DNA from: Cellulomonas sp. SG140
GTDB lineage: Bacteria > Actinomycetota > Actinomycetes > Actinomycetales > Cellulomonadaceae
Direction: 5' to 3'
Assembly: GCF_025770785.1 (NCBI RefSeq)
Contig: NZ_JANZLA010000011.1
Location: 1-64,000 of the forward strand
Length of the DNA: 64,000 bases
Part shown: one piece after another, positions 25,447-33,079 of the stretch
How positions within the stretch are numbered: the stretch's first letter is position 1
How the letters are laid out: each line of letters begins with the position of its first letter
The notes under the pieces: model-generated
Database searches by the model: none
The model's input: the letters and a program-made list of their open reading frames with translations, nothing else
What the model was told of the DNA's origin: nothing
Program-made: the position numbers and the translations under genes

Positions 25447-25491
25447 GCGACGACGTCCGCGTCGAGCGTCAGCGGACGCGGACGTCGTCGC
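25447..25491. terminator. Bidirectional hairpin between ABC exporter and metX
   Basis: A perfect 17-base stem (25447-25463 with 25475-25491) encloses an 11-base loop that contains the metX stop codon at 25469. The right arm is metX coding sequence. It can terminate both convergent genes, though there is no long T run on either strand. Confidence 0.6.
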
Positions 25492-26701
25492 CGAGGAAGT
25501 CCGCGACCAGCGCGCCGACCTGGCCCTCCTCGATGAGGAACCCGTCGTGCCCGTACTCGGAGCGGACGTAGCGCACGGGGCCCGCCCCGCGGATCCCGGC
25601 GGCGATCCGCTCGGACTGCGCCGGCGTGAACAGCCGGTCGGAGTCGACGGCCACCACCAGGGCACGCGCCGTCACGCCGGCCAGCGCCGCCTCGACCCCG
25701 CCGCGGTCGCGGCCCAGGTCGTGGGTGATCATCGTGCGGGTCAGCGTCACGTAGGTGTTCGCGTCGAACCGCCGCGCCAGCTTGTCGCCGTGGTGGTCGA
25801 GGTACGACTGCACCGCGAACCGCCCGCCCTCGAGCGGCTCCTCACCGCCCTGCGGGATCCGCCCGAACCGCTCGTCGAGCTCCCGTGCCGACCGGTAGGT
25901 CTGGTGCGCGATCTGCCGGGCGATGCCCAGGCCGACGTGCGGGCCGGCGCCGTCGGGCGCGTCGTAGTAGTCGCCGCCGCGGTACCCGGGGTCCGCAGTG
26001 ATCGCCGCGAGCTGGGTGTGGAACCCGGCGATCTGGTCGCCGGAGGTCTGGGCGCACGTGGCGATCGCCGCGACGGCCGCCACGCGCTCGCGCGCGGACA
26101 CGGCCCACTCGAGCGCACGGTGACCGCCCATGGAGCCGCCGATCACCAGCGCCCACTGGTCGATGCCGAGCAGGTCGGCGAGCCGCACCTCGGCAGCCAC
26201 CTGGTCACGCACGGTGAGCAGCGGGAACCGGCTGCCCCACGGCCGCCCGTCCGGCGCGAGCGAGGCCGGACCCGTGGAGCCCTGGCACCCACCCAGCACG
26301 TTGGGCGCGACGACGAAGTACCGGTCGGTGTCGATCGGCGCACCGGGTCCGATCAGGGAGGACCACCAGCCCTCGGTCGGGTGACCGGGGCCGGCCGGAC
26401 CGGTGACGTGGGAGTCGCCGGTCAGCGCGTGCAGCACCAGCACCGCGTTGTCGCCCGACGGCGACAGGGTGCCCCACGTCTCGTAGGCGAGCCGGACGGC
26501 CGGCAGCCGGCCACCGGACTCGAGCGCGAACGGCCCGAGGTCGGCAAACCGGCGGTTGCCCACCGGGTCACCCTCGCGCCAGGCGGCCGTCGCGCGCACC
26601 GGCGGCCGCAGCGCCGGGGGGATGCGGCTGGTGGACGACGCCCGCCCGCCCGCCGACCGGTGGGCACGGTCGGCGGACGGGCGAGGCGTGTCGGCACACA
26701 T
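25469..26701 (-). CDS. metX: Homoserine O-acetyltransferase
   Basis: This 410-residue alpha/beta hydrolase-fold acyltransferase has the nucleophile motif GGSMGGHRALEW, the N-terminal block LAYETWGTLS with HALTGDSHV, and the final triad His in YGHDGFLIEE. It makes O-acetylhomoserine from homoserine and acetyl-CoA, the first committed step of methionine synthesis. The product is the substrate of MetY encoded just upstream. The first 45 residues are not conserved and a later start is possible. The ATG lies four bases past the metY stop, so the two are one operon. Confidence 0.9.
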   Translation of the reverse strand: MCADTPRPSADRAHRSAGGRASSTSRIPPALRPPVRATAAWREGDPVGNRRFADLGPFALESGGRLPAVRLAYETWGTLSPSGDNAVLVLHALTGDSHVTGPAGPGHPTEGWWSSLIGPGAPIDTDRYFVVAPNVLGGCQGSTGPASLAPDGRPWGSRFPLLTVRDQVAAEVRLADLLGIDQWALVIGGSMGGHRALEWAVSARERVAAVAAIATCAQTSGDQIAGFHTQLAAITADPGYRGGDYYDAPDGAGPHVGLGIARQIAHQTYRSARELDERFGRIPQGGEEPLEGGRFAVQSYLDHHGDKLARRFDANTYVTLTRTMITHDLGRDRGGVEAALAGVTARALVVAVDSDRLFTPAQSERIAAGIRGAGPVRYVRSEYGHDGFLIEEGQVGALVADFLGDDVRVR

Positions 26702-26705
26702 GGGG

Positions 26706-28025
26706 TCAGGCGCCCTTCGCCGCGCGGAAGCCTGCCTCGAGGTCGGCCAGGATGTCGTCGATGTGCTCGATGCCGACGGCGAGCCGGACCAGGCCGGGCG
26801 TGACACCGGACAGCGCCTGCTCCTCGGGCGTGAGCTGGCTGTGCGTCGTCGACGCCGGGTGGATCACCAGCGACCGGACGTCGCCGATGTTCGCCACGTT
26901 CGAGTGCAGCTCGAGCGCCGAGACGAACGCCTTGCCGGCCTCCGCACCGCCCGCGATCTCGAACGCCAGCACCGCACCGGCACCGCGCGGCGCGTACTTC
27001 AGCTGGTTCGCGTGCCACGGGGAGGACTCGAGCCCGGCGTAGTGCACGCCCAGCACGTCCTCACGGGCCTCCAGCCACTCGGCGACCTTCTGGGCGTTGG
27101 CGACGTGCCGCTCGACGCGCAGCGACAGCGTCTCGATGCCCTGCGCGATGAGGAACGCGTTGAACGGGCTGACCGCCGAGCCGAGGTCGCGCAGCAGCTG
27201 CACGCGGGCCTTGAGGATGTAGGAGAGGTTGACGCCGAACGCGCCCCCGACGCCGAGGTCCCGCGCGAACACCAGGCCGTTGTAGGACGGGTCCGGGGTG
27301 TTGTAGTTCGGGAAGCGGTCGGGGTGCTGCGCGTAGTCGAAAGACCCGCCGTCGACGATCACGCCGCCGATCGCCGAGCCGTGCCCCCCCAGGTACTTGG
27401 TGGCCGAGTGCACGACGACGTCGGCGCCCCACTGCAGCGGGTTGATCAGGTACGGCGTGCCGACCGTGTTGTCCACGATCAGCGGGACGCCGTACTCGTG
27501 GGCCACCCCGGCCACCGTCTCGATGTCCAGCACGTCGGACTTCGGGTTGGGGATCGTCTCGGCGTAGAACAGCTTGGTGTTGGGCCGGATGGCCGCGCGC
27601 CACGACTCCGGGTCGTGCGGGTCGTCGACGAACGTCGTCTCGATGCCCAGCTTGGCCAGCGTGTAGTGCAGCAGGTTGTACGTGCCGCCGTACAGCGACG
27701 GGCTGGCCACCACGTGGTCACCGGCCTCGGCGACGTTGAGGATGGCGAACGTCTCGGCGGCCTGCCCGGAGGCGACCAGCAGGGCGCCGACACCGCCCTC
27801 GAGGCTGGCGACGCGGTTCTCCACGACCTCCTGCGTCGGGTTGCCGATGCGGGTGTAGATCGGGCCGAGCTCCTTGAGCGCGAACCGGTCGGCGGCCTGC
27901 TGCGCCGAGTCGAACACGTAGGACGTGGTCTGGTAGATCGGCAGGGCGCGGGCGCCCGTCGCCGGGTCCGGCACCTGGCCGGCGTGGATCTGGCGGGTCT
28001 CGAAGCTCCAGCTCTCGTTGCTCAT
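26706..28025 (-). CDS. metY: O-acetylhomoserine aminocarboxypropyltransferase (sulfhydrylase)
   Basis: The 439-residue Cys/Met metabolism PLP enzyme begins WSFETRQIHAGQVPDP. The PLP lysine lies in HSATKYLGGHG and the phosphate-binding region is ASGQAAETFAIL. PLPLIYQTTSYVF-like sequence (ALPIYQTTSYVF) and IHPASTTHSQL are typical of MetY rather than MetB. It condenses O-acetylhomoserine with sulfide to homocysteine, the direct sulfur route. An AGGAG site sits 12 bases before the ATG. The 188-base leader carries a Met/Cys mini-ORF. Confidence 0.92.
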   Translation of the reverse strand: MSNESWSFETRQIHAGQVPDPATGARALPIYQTTSYVFDSAQQAADRFALKELGPIYTRIGNPTQEVVENRVASLEGGVGALLVASGQAAETFAILNVAEAGDHVVASPSLYGGTYNLLHYTLAKLGIETTFVDDPHDPESWRAAIRPNTKLFYAETIPNPKSDVLDIETVAGVAHEYGVPLIVDNTVGTPYLINPLQWGADVVVHSATKYLGGHGSAIGGVIVDGGSFDYAQHPDRFPNYNTPDPSYNGLVFARDLGVGGAFGVNLSYILKARVQLLRDLGSAVSPFNAFLIAQGIETLSLRVERHVANAQKVAEWLEAREDVLGVHYAGLESSPWHANQLKYAPRGAGAVLAFEIAGGAEAGKAFVSALELHSNVANIGDVRSLVIHPASTTHSQLTPEEQALSGVTPGLVRLAVGIEHIDDILADLEAGFRAAKGA

Positions 28026-28074
28026 CGTCGTGCTCGCTCCTGGTCTTGGTCCTGGGTGGACGGGCTGGGTGGAC

Positions 28075-28107
28075 CCGGGACAGGAGTGCAGCCGACGACC
28101 GTCCCGG
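28075..28107 (-). promoter_or_regulatory. Hairpin in the metY leader
   Basis: CCGGGAC (28075-28081) pairs with GTCCCGG (28101-28107) around a 19-base loop, about 50 bases before the metY start. A further GAGC-TTCG-GCTC hairpin and a long-range 7-base match (28203-28209 with 28128-28134) lie between it and the mini-ORF. Alternative pairings would suit attenuation. No S-box or SAM-IV pattern is recognised. Confidence 0.4.
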
Positions 28108-28212
28108 AGGTGTTGCTCGGGGGTGTGGCGCACGTGCGAGCCGAAGCTCAGGCGGGGGAGCGTCCCTGGGAGGGGCGCGACCGGCCCGCGGGCACAGCCG
28201 AACGTGCGCTGG

Positions 28213-28236
28213 TCAGCGACACATTCGGCGGGACAT
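28213..28236 (-). CDS. Possible leader peptide MSRRMCR upstream of metYX
   Basis: A seven-codon ORF (Met-Ser-Arg-Arg-Met-Cys-Arg-stop) starts seven bases after a TAGGCT hexamer, so its message would be leaderless. The Met-Cys codon pair just before the stop fits a leader peptide that senses charged tRNA for sulfur amino acids; cysteine-rich leaderless mini-ORFs acting as attenuators are known in mycobacteria. It lies 187 bases upstream of metY on the same strand. The leader contains several possible hairpins. Translation is unproven. Confidence 0.45.
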   Translation of the reverse strand: MSRRMCR

Positions 28237-28243
28237 GGCTGGG

Positions 28244-28249
28244 AGCCTA
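28244..28249 (-). promoter_or_regulatory. -10 element (TAGGCT) for the metYX leader
   Basis: TAGGCT on the minus strand ends seven bases before the mini-ORF ATG. TTCCAC lies 18-19 bases further upstream as a weak -35. Confidence 0.5.
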
Positions 28250-28427
28250 CGGTCTCTGTCCCGGCCCGTGGAACCGACGTCTCACCATTCGGACGGCACC
28301 TGTCCACGAACGGCTGCGGCGACTCGTCGGCCGCGCTCTCGCGTCGATCGGGTGAACTCCGTCCCCGCGGGCGAACCTCACCTGGACAACCGTTCATCTG
28401 GTTGCCCGTGAGACCGATCTTCTAGAC

Positions 28428-30713
28428 GTGGACCGGTGGTGGAAGGGCTACCTGCTGGTCGTCGCAGCGTTGGCGACGGCCTGGGTCCTCGTGCCGTCCG
28501 TGCTCGCCCAGGACGTGCTCTACCAGGCGATCGGCCTCCTCTCGGTGGCGGCCGTCGTGCTCGGCGCCGTCCGGCGGCAGACCCGCTGCCACCGTGCGTG
28601 GTACCTCCTCGCGCTGGGACAGCTGATGCTGGTCCTCGGCGACGGGATGTACGCCTGGTACCAGGACGTCCAGAACATCAACCCGTTCCCGTCGCCGGCC
28701 GACGCGGTGTACCTGTCGGCGTACCCGGTGCTGGCGGCCTCCCTGGTGATGCTCACGCGGTGCCGTCGGACCGGCTGGGACCGCGGTGGCTGGGTCGACT
28801 CCGGTGTGGTCGTGGTCAGCCTCGGCCTGATCGCCTGGGTGGTCGTCGGCGCGCCCACCCTCGCCGAGCAGGGGCCGACGTTCCCCGCCCTGCTGTCGTT
28901 GGCGTACCCGGCCTGCGACCTGCTGCTGCTCGCCGTCGCGTCGCGGCTGTTCGTCGGCGCCGGCGCGCGGCCCACCGCGTTCCGGCTGCTGTTCTGCTCG
29001 TTGGCGGCGCTGATGAGCGCCGACGTGGTCTACACGCTGCTCGGCTCGGTGTCGAACCGCTGGCTGGACGCGACCTGGCTCACCTCCTACGTGCTGGCCG
29101 GCGCGGCCGCGATGCACCGCTCCGCCGGCGCGGTCTCGGAGCCGTCCGTGGAGACCAGGACGATGTCGACCCGCCGGGTGGTGGGCCTGCTCGGCGCGCT
29201 GCTCGTCGCCCCGGGCATCGAGGGCGTGGAGCACCTGATGGGCCGGGAGCTCGACACCTGGCCGCTGATCGCCGGCTACGCCGTGCTGACCACGCTGGCG
29301 GTCGCGCGGCTGCAGCTGGCGCTGGTCGAGGCGAGGGCGGCGGCGGCCGAGCGCGCCGTGGTCCTGGACCGGCTGGCGCACGAGGCGACGCACGACGCGC
29401 TGACCGGCGCGATGAACCGGGCGAGCACGCTCGCCGAGGTGGAGAAGGCGCTGGCCGACGTGCGTCCGGGTGCGCCCGTCGGGCTGCTGTACGTGGACCT
29501 GGACCACTTCAAGCAGGTGAACGACACGTTCGGCCACGTGGTGGGCGACGAGGTGCTGCGCTCCGTGGTGGCGCGGATCCGCGAGGTGGTGCGGCCCGAG
29601 GACGTCGTCGGCCGGATCGGTGGCGACGAGATCGTCGTGCTGGTGCGGGCCGTGCCGTCCCAGCGCGCCCTGGTCGACATGGCCAGCCGCATCGTCGCCG
29701 CGGTGGAGCGGCCGCTCCGGCTCGAGGGTCAGCCGCAGGCGCTGTGGCTGTCCGCCTCCGTCGGCGTCGCCTTCTCGCACGAGGGGATGGTCGATCCGGA
29801 CGACCTCGTCCGGGAGGCCGACGCCGGGGCGTACCAGGCGAAGGCGGAGGGCCGGGCGCGGGTCCAGGTGTTCGGCGAGGAGCTGCGCAAGGAGCTGACC
29901 GAGCGTGCCGACGCGGAGGCGGCCGTCCGGCACGCCCTGGTCGCCGGCGAGCTGGTGATGCACTACCAGCCGCTGCTGGAGCTGAGCACCGGCTCGGTGG
30001 TCGGCTACGAGGCGCTGGCACGGTGGCAGCGGCCGGGCCACGGCCTGCTCCCGCCGAGCGAGTTCATCCCGCTGGCCGAGAAGAGCTCGCTGATCTGCGA
30101 CATCGGGCGGTGGGCGCTGTACGAGGCGATGGCGCAGGCCGCGGCGTGGGACCGCGAGGGCCGCCCGCACGTGCACATGTCGGTGAACGTGTCCGGGCGG
30201 CACCTGATGTCCGCGGTGATCGTCGACGACGTGGTCGGCGCGTGCGTCGCCGCGGGGGTGGCGCCCGAGCGGCTCGTCCTGGAGGTGACGGAGACCGTCC
30301 CGCTGAGCTCGCCGGTGATGCAGGCCCAGCTGACGACGCTGCGCCGGCTCGGGGTCGGGATCCACATCGACGACTTCGGCACCGGGTACACCTCGATCGG
30401 CCAGCTGCGGAACCTGCCGGCCTCCGCGCTGAAGATCGACCGGAGCCTGATCGCGCTGGACGACGTCGGCAGCCGCGAGCTGGTCGCGCTCGCGGTGCAC
30501 GCCGCGCACAGTGCAGGCCTCCAGGTGGTCGCCGAGGGCGTGGAGACGGCGGCCCAGATGGTGGCGCTGCGGGCGATGGGCTGCGACCTGGCCCAGGGCT
30601 TCCACATCGCCCGTCCGGCACCCGCGGACGAGGTCTCCGTCAGCCTGGGGGCCCGGTACCGCACCGAGCTGGAACCGGCGGTGTCCGATCCGTCCCGAAC
30701 CACACCTGTGTGA
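28428..30713 (+). CDS. Membrane GGDEF-EAL protein (c-di-GMP synthesis/degradation)
   Basis: The 761-residue protein starts with about seven to nine hydrophobic helices (residues 5-300) that may sense a membrane or small-molecule signal. The GGDEF domain carries GGDEI at 398-402 with an intact inhibitory RxxD site five residues before (RPED, 389-392). The EAL domain has EAL at 528-530, plus EVTET, DDFGTGYTS, KIDRS and AEGVET, so the phosphodiesterase looks active. Phe to Ile in GGDEF may still allow cyclase activity. It is divergent from metYX. The GTG start has no clear ribosome site. Confidence 0.88.
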   Translation: MDRWWKGYLLVVAALATAWVLVPSVLAQDVLYQAIGLLSVAAVVLGAVRRQTRCHRAWYLLALGQLMLVLGDGMYAWYQDVQNINPFPSPADAVYLSAYPVLAASLVMLTRCRRTGWDRGGWVDSGVVVVSLGLIAWVVVGAPTLAEQGPTFPALLSLAYPACDLLLLAVASRLFVGAGARPTAFRLLFCSLAALMSADVVYTLLGSVSNRWLDATWLTSYVLAGAAAMHRSAGAVSEPSVETRTMSTRRVVGLLGALLVAPGIEGVEHLMGRELDTWPLIAGYAVLTTLAVARLQLALVEARAAAAERAVVLDRLAHEATHDALTGAMNRASTLAEVEKALADVRPGAPVGLLYVDLDHFKQVNDTFGHVVGDEVLRSVVARIREVVRPEDVVGRIGGDEIVVLVRAVPSQRALVDMASRIVAAVERPLRLEGQPQALWLSASVGVAFSHEGMVDPDDLVREADAGAYQAKAEGRARVQVFGEELRKELTERADAEAAVRHALVAGELVMHYQPLLELSTGSVVGYEALARWQRPGHGLLPPSEFIPLAEKSSLICDIGRWALYEAMAQAAAWDREGRPHVHMSVNVSGRHLMSAVIVDDVVGACVAAGVAPERLVLEVTETVPLSSPVMQAQLTTLRRLGVGIHIDDFGTGYTSIGQLRNLPASALKIDRSLIALDDVGSRELVALAVHAAHSAGLQVVAEGVETAAQMVALRAMGCDLAQGFHIARPAPADEVSVSLGARYRTELEPAVSDPSRTTPV

Positions 30714-30766
30714 CTTCTGATGCCCGTGTGACAGATGTTCACTTCTGGGATCTGCGCAGGTAGCGT
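30709..30766 (+). promoter_or_regulatory. Promoter of NlpC/P60 gene with TGTGAC repeats
   Basis: TTCACT (30738-30743) and TAGCGT (30761-30766) are separated by 17 bases, a good housekeeping promoter. Upstream, TGTGAC occurs at 30709 and 30727. ACTTCTG occurs at 30713 and 30741, the second overlapping the -35. The repeats may be an activator site. Confidence 0.5.
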
Positions 30767-30838
30767 GCGTGACGCACCCCCGGAATGAGCACCGGTGCGC
30801 GGCCGCGCGGCCGCCACCAGATCGAGGCGAGACAGCTC

Positions 30839-32287
30839 GTGACACCCGCACCGCGGCCCCACCGAACCGCCCGGCGATCCCGCCTCGCGCTGACGTCGGC
30901 GGTGCTGGCGACCCTGCTCGTCCTCGTCGACCAGTCCGGGGCGCTCGCCGACCCGTCGCCGTCGCCGACACCCCCGTCCGCCGCCGACGTGCAGAACGCC
31001 CAGGCCGCGGTGCAGGCCGCCAAGGGGTCCGTCGCGCAGATGGAGGTGCGCCTCGCCGAGCTGTCGGTGGTCGGCGACCAGGCGGACGTCGCCGTGCAGG
31101 TGGCCGGCGAGAAGTACACCCAGGCGCTGTCCGACGCCCAGAACGCGCAGACCGCCGCCGACCAGGCCGCCCAGCGCTCCACGCAGGCGGCCGCCGACGC
31201 GGAGACCGCCCGGCGGGACCTCGTCGCGCTCGCCCGGCAGATGGCCCGGTCCGGCGGTGGCGCCGACCTGCTCGAGGCCGTGCTGTCCGCCGACGGGTTC
31301 CAGGACGTCGCCCAGCGCACCGCCACCCTCACGCACCTGACCGGCAAGGCGGACGAGACCGTCCAGCGGTTCCGCGCCGCGACGCTCGTGGCCGACACCC
31401 TGCGCGACCACGCCGCCGCGGCCGCCACGGAGGCGTCGGCCGCCAAGGACACCGCCCAGCAGGCGCTCGACGCCGCGCAGAAGGCGTCCGACGACGCGCA
31501 GGCGCAGATCGCCGCGGCGTCGACCGAGCGGGACCAGCTGATCAACGCCCTGGCCGTCGCGCAGCAGACGTCGGCGACGGTCGAGCGGGCCCGGCAGGAC
31601 GCGCTCGACGCCGCACGTCAGCAGCGGGAGAACGCCGCCGCGCAGGCCGCGCGCATGCCCCCGGCGTCGGCCCAGCCGACGACCACGCCGCCCACCGGCA
31701 CCCCGCCGGCCGGCGGCACCACCGCCCCACCGGCCACGACGCCACCGGCAGGCACAGGCAACGGCGGCACGTCGGGCGGCACCACCGCCCCTCCCGTCAC
31801 CACGCCACCGGTCACGACGCCTCCCGTGACGGCACCGGTCACCAACCCGGTGACCCCGCCGCCCACCCCACCGGCCAGCGACCGCTACGGCCTGGGCACC
31901 GGGGTCTCGCGCGGGTCGGCCGGACAGGGTCAGGCGGCCGTGTCGTGGGCCGAGGGGCAGGTCGGGCTGCCGTACATCTGGGGCGGCGTCGGGCCTGACG
32001 GCTTCGACTGCTCCGGCCTGACGATGAAGGCCTGGTCCGCGGCAGGCGTCGGGATCAACCGCACCGCGGCCGACCAGTACAAGCAGGTCCTCAAGATCAG
32101 CTACTCGAGCATGCGCCCCGGTGACCTGATCTTCTGGTCGTCCGACACCACGGACGCCGACCAGATCTACCACGTGGCGATGTTCGTCGGCGGCGGGCAG
32201 ATGGTGGAGGCCGCCAGGCCTGGCGTGCCCATCCGGATCACCTCCATCCGCTGGGCGGGCACGATGCCGTACGCCGGTCGCCCCTGA
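30839..32287 (+). CDS. Secreted NlpC/P60 peptidoglycan endopeptidase with coiled-coil
   Basis: The 482-residue product has a signal peptide (basic start, then LALTSAVLATLLVLV, cleavage near ALADPS), an Ala/Gln/Asp-rich coiled coil of about 250 residues as in RipA-type hydrolases, a Pro/Thr-rich linker, and an NlpC/P60 domain. Catalytic Cys391 lies in DCSGLTMKAW and His445 in YHVAMFVGGG. It should cut the D-Glu/meso-DAP (or equivalent) bond during cell separation, with the coiled coil holding it inactive until activated. The GTG at 30839 was chosen because it yields a normal signal peptide and has GAGGCGAG upstream; the in-frame ATG at 30785 has no ribosome site. Confidence 0.87.
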   Translation: MTPAPRPHRTARRSRLALTSAVLATLLVLVDQSGALADPSPSPTPPSAADVQNAQAAVQAAKGSVAQMEVRLAELSVVGDQADVAVQVAGEKYTQALSDAQNAQTAADQAAQRSTQAAADAETARRDLVALARQMARSGGGADLLEAVLSADGFQDVAQRTATLTHLTGKADETVQRFRAATLVADTLRDHAAAAATEASAAKDTAQQALDAAQKASDDAQAQIAAASTERDQLINALAVAQQTSATVERARQDALDAARQQRENAAAQAARMPPASAQPTTTPPTGTPPAGGTTAPPATTPPAGTGNGGTSGGTTAPPVTTPPVTTPPVTAPVTNPVTPPPTPPASDRYGLGTGVSRGSAGQGQAAVSWAEGQVGLPYIWGGVGPDGFDCSGLTMKAWSAAGVGINRTAADQYKQVLKISYSSMRPGDLIFWSSDTTDADQIYHVAMFVGGGQMVEAARPGVPIRITSIRWAGTMPYAGRP

Positions 32288-32325
32288 CGCACCCCCGTCC
32301 CACGCGGTAGCGCGCGCACGAACGA

Positions 32326-32364
32326 CGAAGGCCCGCACCCACCATCCGGTGGTGCGGGCCTTCG
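32326..32364. terminator. Bidirectional terminator hairpin
   Basis: CGAAGGCCCGCACC (32326-32339) pairs perfectly with GGTGCGGGCCTTCG (32351-32364). It sits between the convergent NlpC/P60 and ppa genes. Confidence 0.8.
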
Positions 32365-32385
32365 AGCGCTCGCCGTGCGCGTGCG

Positions 32386-32883
32386 TCAGTGCGCGTAGTA
32401 CCCCGCGTCGATCGCCCGCTGCCGCGACCGCTCGATCTCGGCCTCCGCGTCGGCACGGCCCACCCAGTGGGCGCCCTCCACCGACTTGCCGGGCTCCAGG
32501 TCCTTGTAGACCTCGAAGAAGTGCTGGATCTCCAGGCGGTGGAAGTCGGACACGTCGTCGATGTCCTGCCGCCACGCCGCGCGCTGGTCGCCCATCGGCA
32601 CGCACAGCACCTTGTCGTCGCCGCCCGCCTCGTCGCGCATGCGGAACATGCCGAGCGCGCGGCACCGGATCAGGCAGCCGGGGAAGGTCGGCTCCTCGAG
32701 CAGTACCAGCGCGTCGAGGGGGTCGCCGTCCTCGCCGAGGGTGCCCTCGATGAAGCCGTAGTCGTCGGGGTACCGGGTCGAGGTGAAGAGCATGCGGTCC
32801 AGGCGGATACGGCCGGTCGCGTGGTCGACCTCGTACTTGTTGCGCTGTCCCTTGGGGATCTCGATCGTGACGTCGAACTCCAC
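32386..32883 (-). CDS. ppa: Inorganic pyrophosphatase
   Basis: The 165-residue family I enzyme begins [20 protein letters not shown]. The active-site block [20 protein letters not shown] has the clustered aspartates that bind magnesium. It hydrolyses pyrophosphate from biosynthesis in the cytoplasm. The GTG at 32883 has an excellent GGAGGAGAG site; longer versions add only basic, non-conserved residues. Transcription probably begins at a TACTGT that overlaps the dacB promoter. Confidence 0.93.
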   Translation of the reverse strand: MEFDVTIEIPKGQRNKYEVDHATGRIRLDRMLFTSTRYPDDYGFIEGTLGEDGDPLDALVLLEEPTFPGCLIRCRALGMFRMRDEAGGDDKVLCVPMGDQRAAWRQDIDDVSDFHRLEIQHFFEVYKDLEPGKSVEGAHWVGRADAEAEIERSRQRAIDAGYYAH

Positions 32884-32972
32884 AGCTCTCCTCCGCGCGC
32901 GCCCGGCGGCAGGCGCTGGTTCGTAGTCGGTGCACAAGTCGTCGCGCGGCGCCGTGGCGCCCCGGCTCTAGG

Positions 32973-32982
32973 ACAGTAGTCT
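32973..32982. promoter_or_regulatory. Overlapping divergent -10 elements for ppa and dacB
   Basis: TACTGT (minus strand, 32973-32978) and TAGTCT (plus strand, 32977-32982) share two bases. Each would give a leader of about 85-90 bases, for ppa and dacB respectively. The near-symmetric core ACAGTAGTCT could act as a bidirectional promoter. Confidence 0.4.
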
Positions 32983-33079
32983 GACGCACCGGCGGCGGGC
33001 AGCCCGCCCTGAGGTGCGGTGCGGTGTCACGGCCGCGACCGCTGCCGTGACAGCGGGCGCACGGGAGCGACGGGAGAGC

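Noticed and set aside
28026..28427. SAM riboswitch (S-box or SAM-IV) upstream of metY
   Set aside because: I looked for the conserved blocks of both classes on the minus strand and did not find them. Hairpins are present, but not in the riboswitch arrangement.
30785..30838. Earlier ATG start for the NlpC/P60 gene
   Set aside because: It has no ribosome site, and it would put 18 basic residues ahead of a normal signal peptide. The GTG at 30839 fits better.
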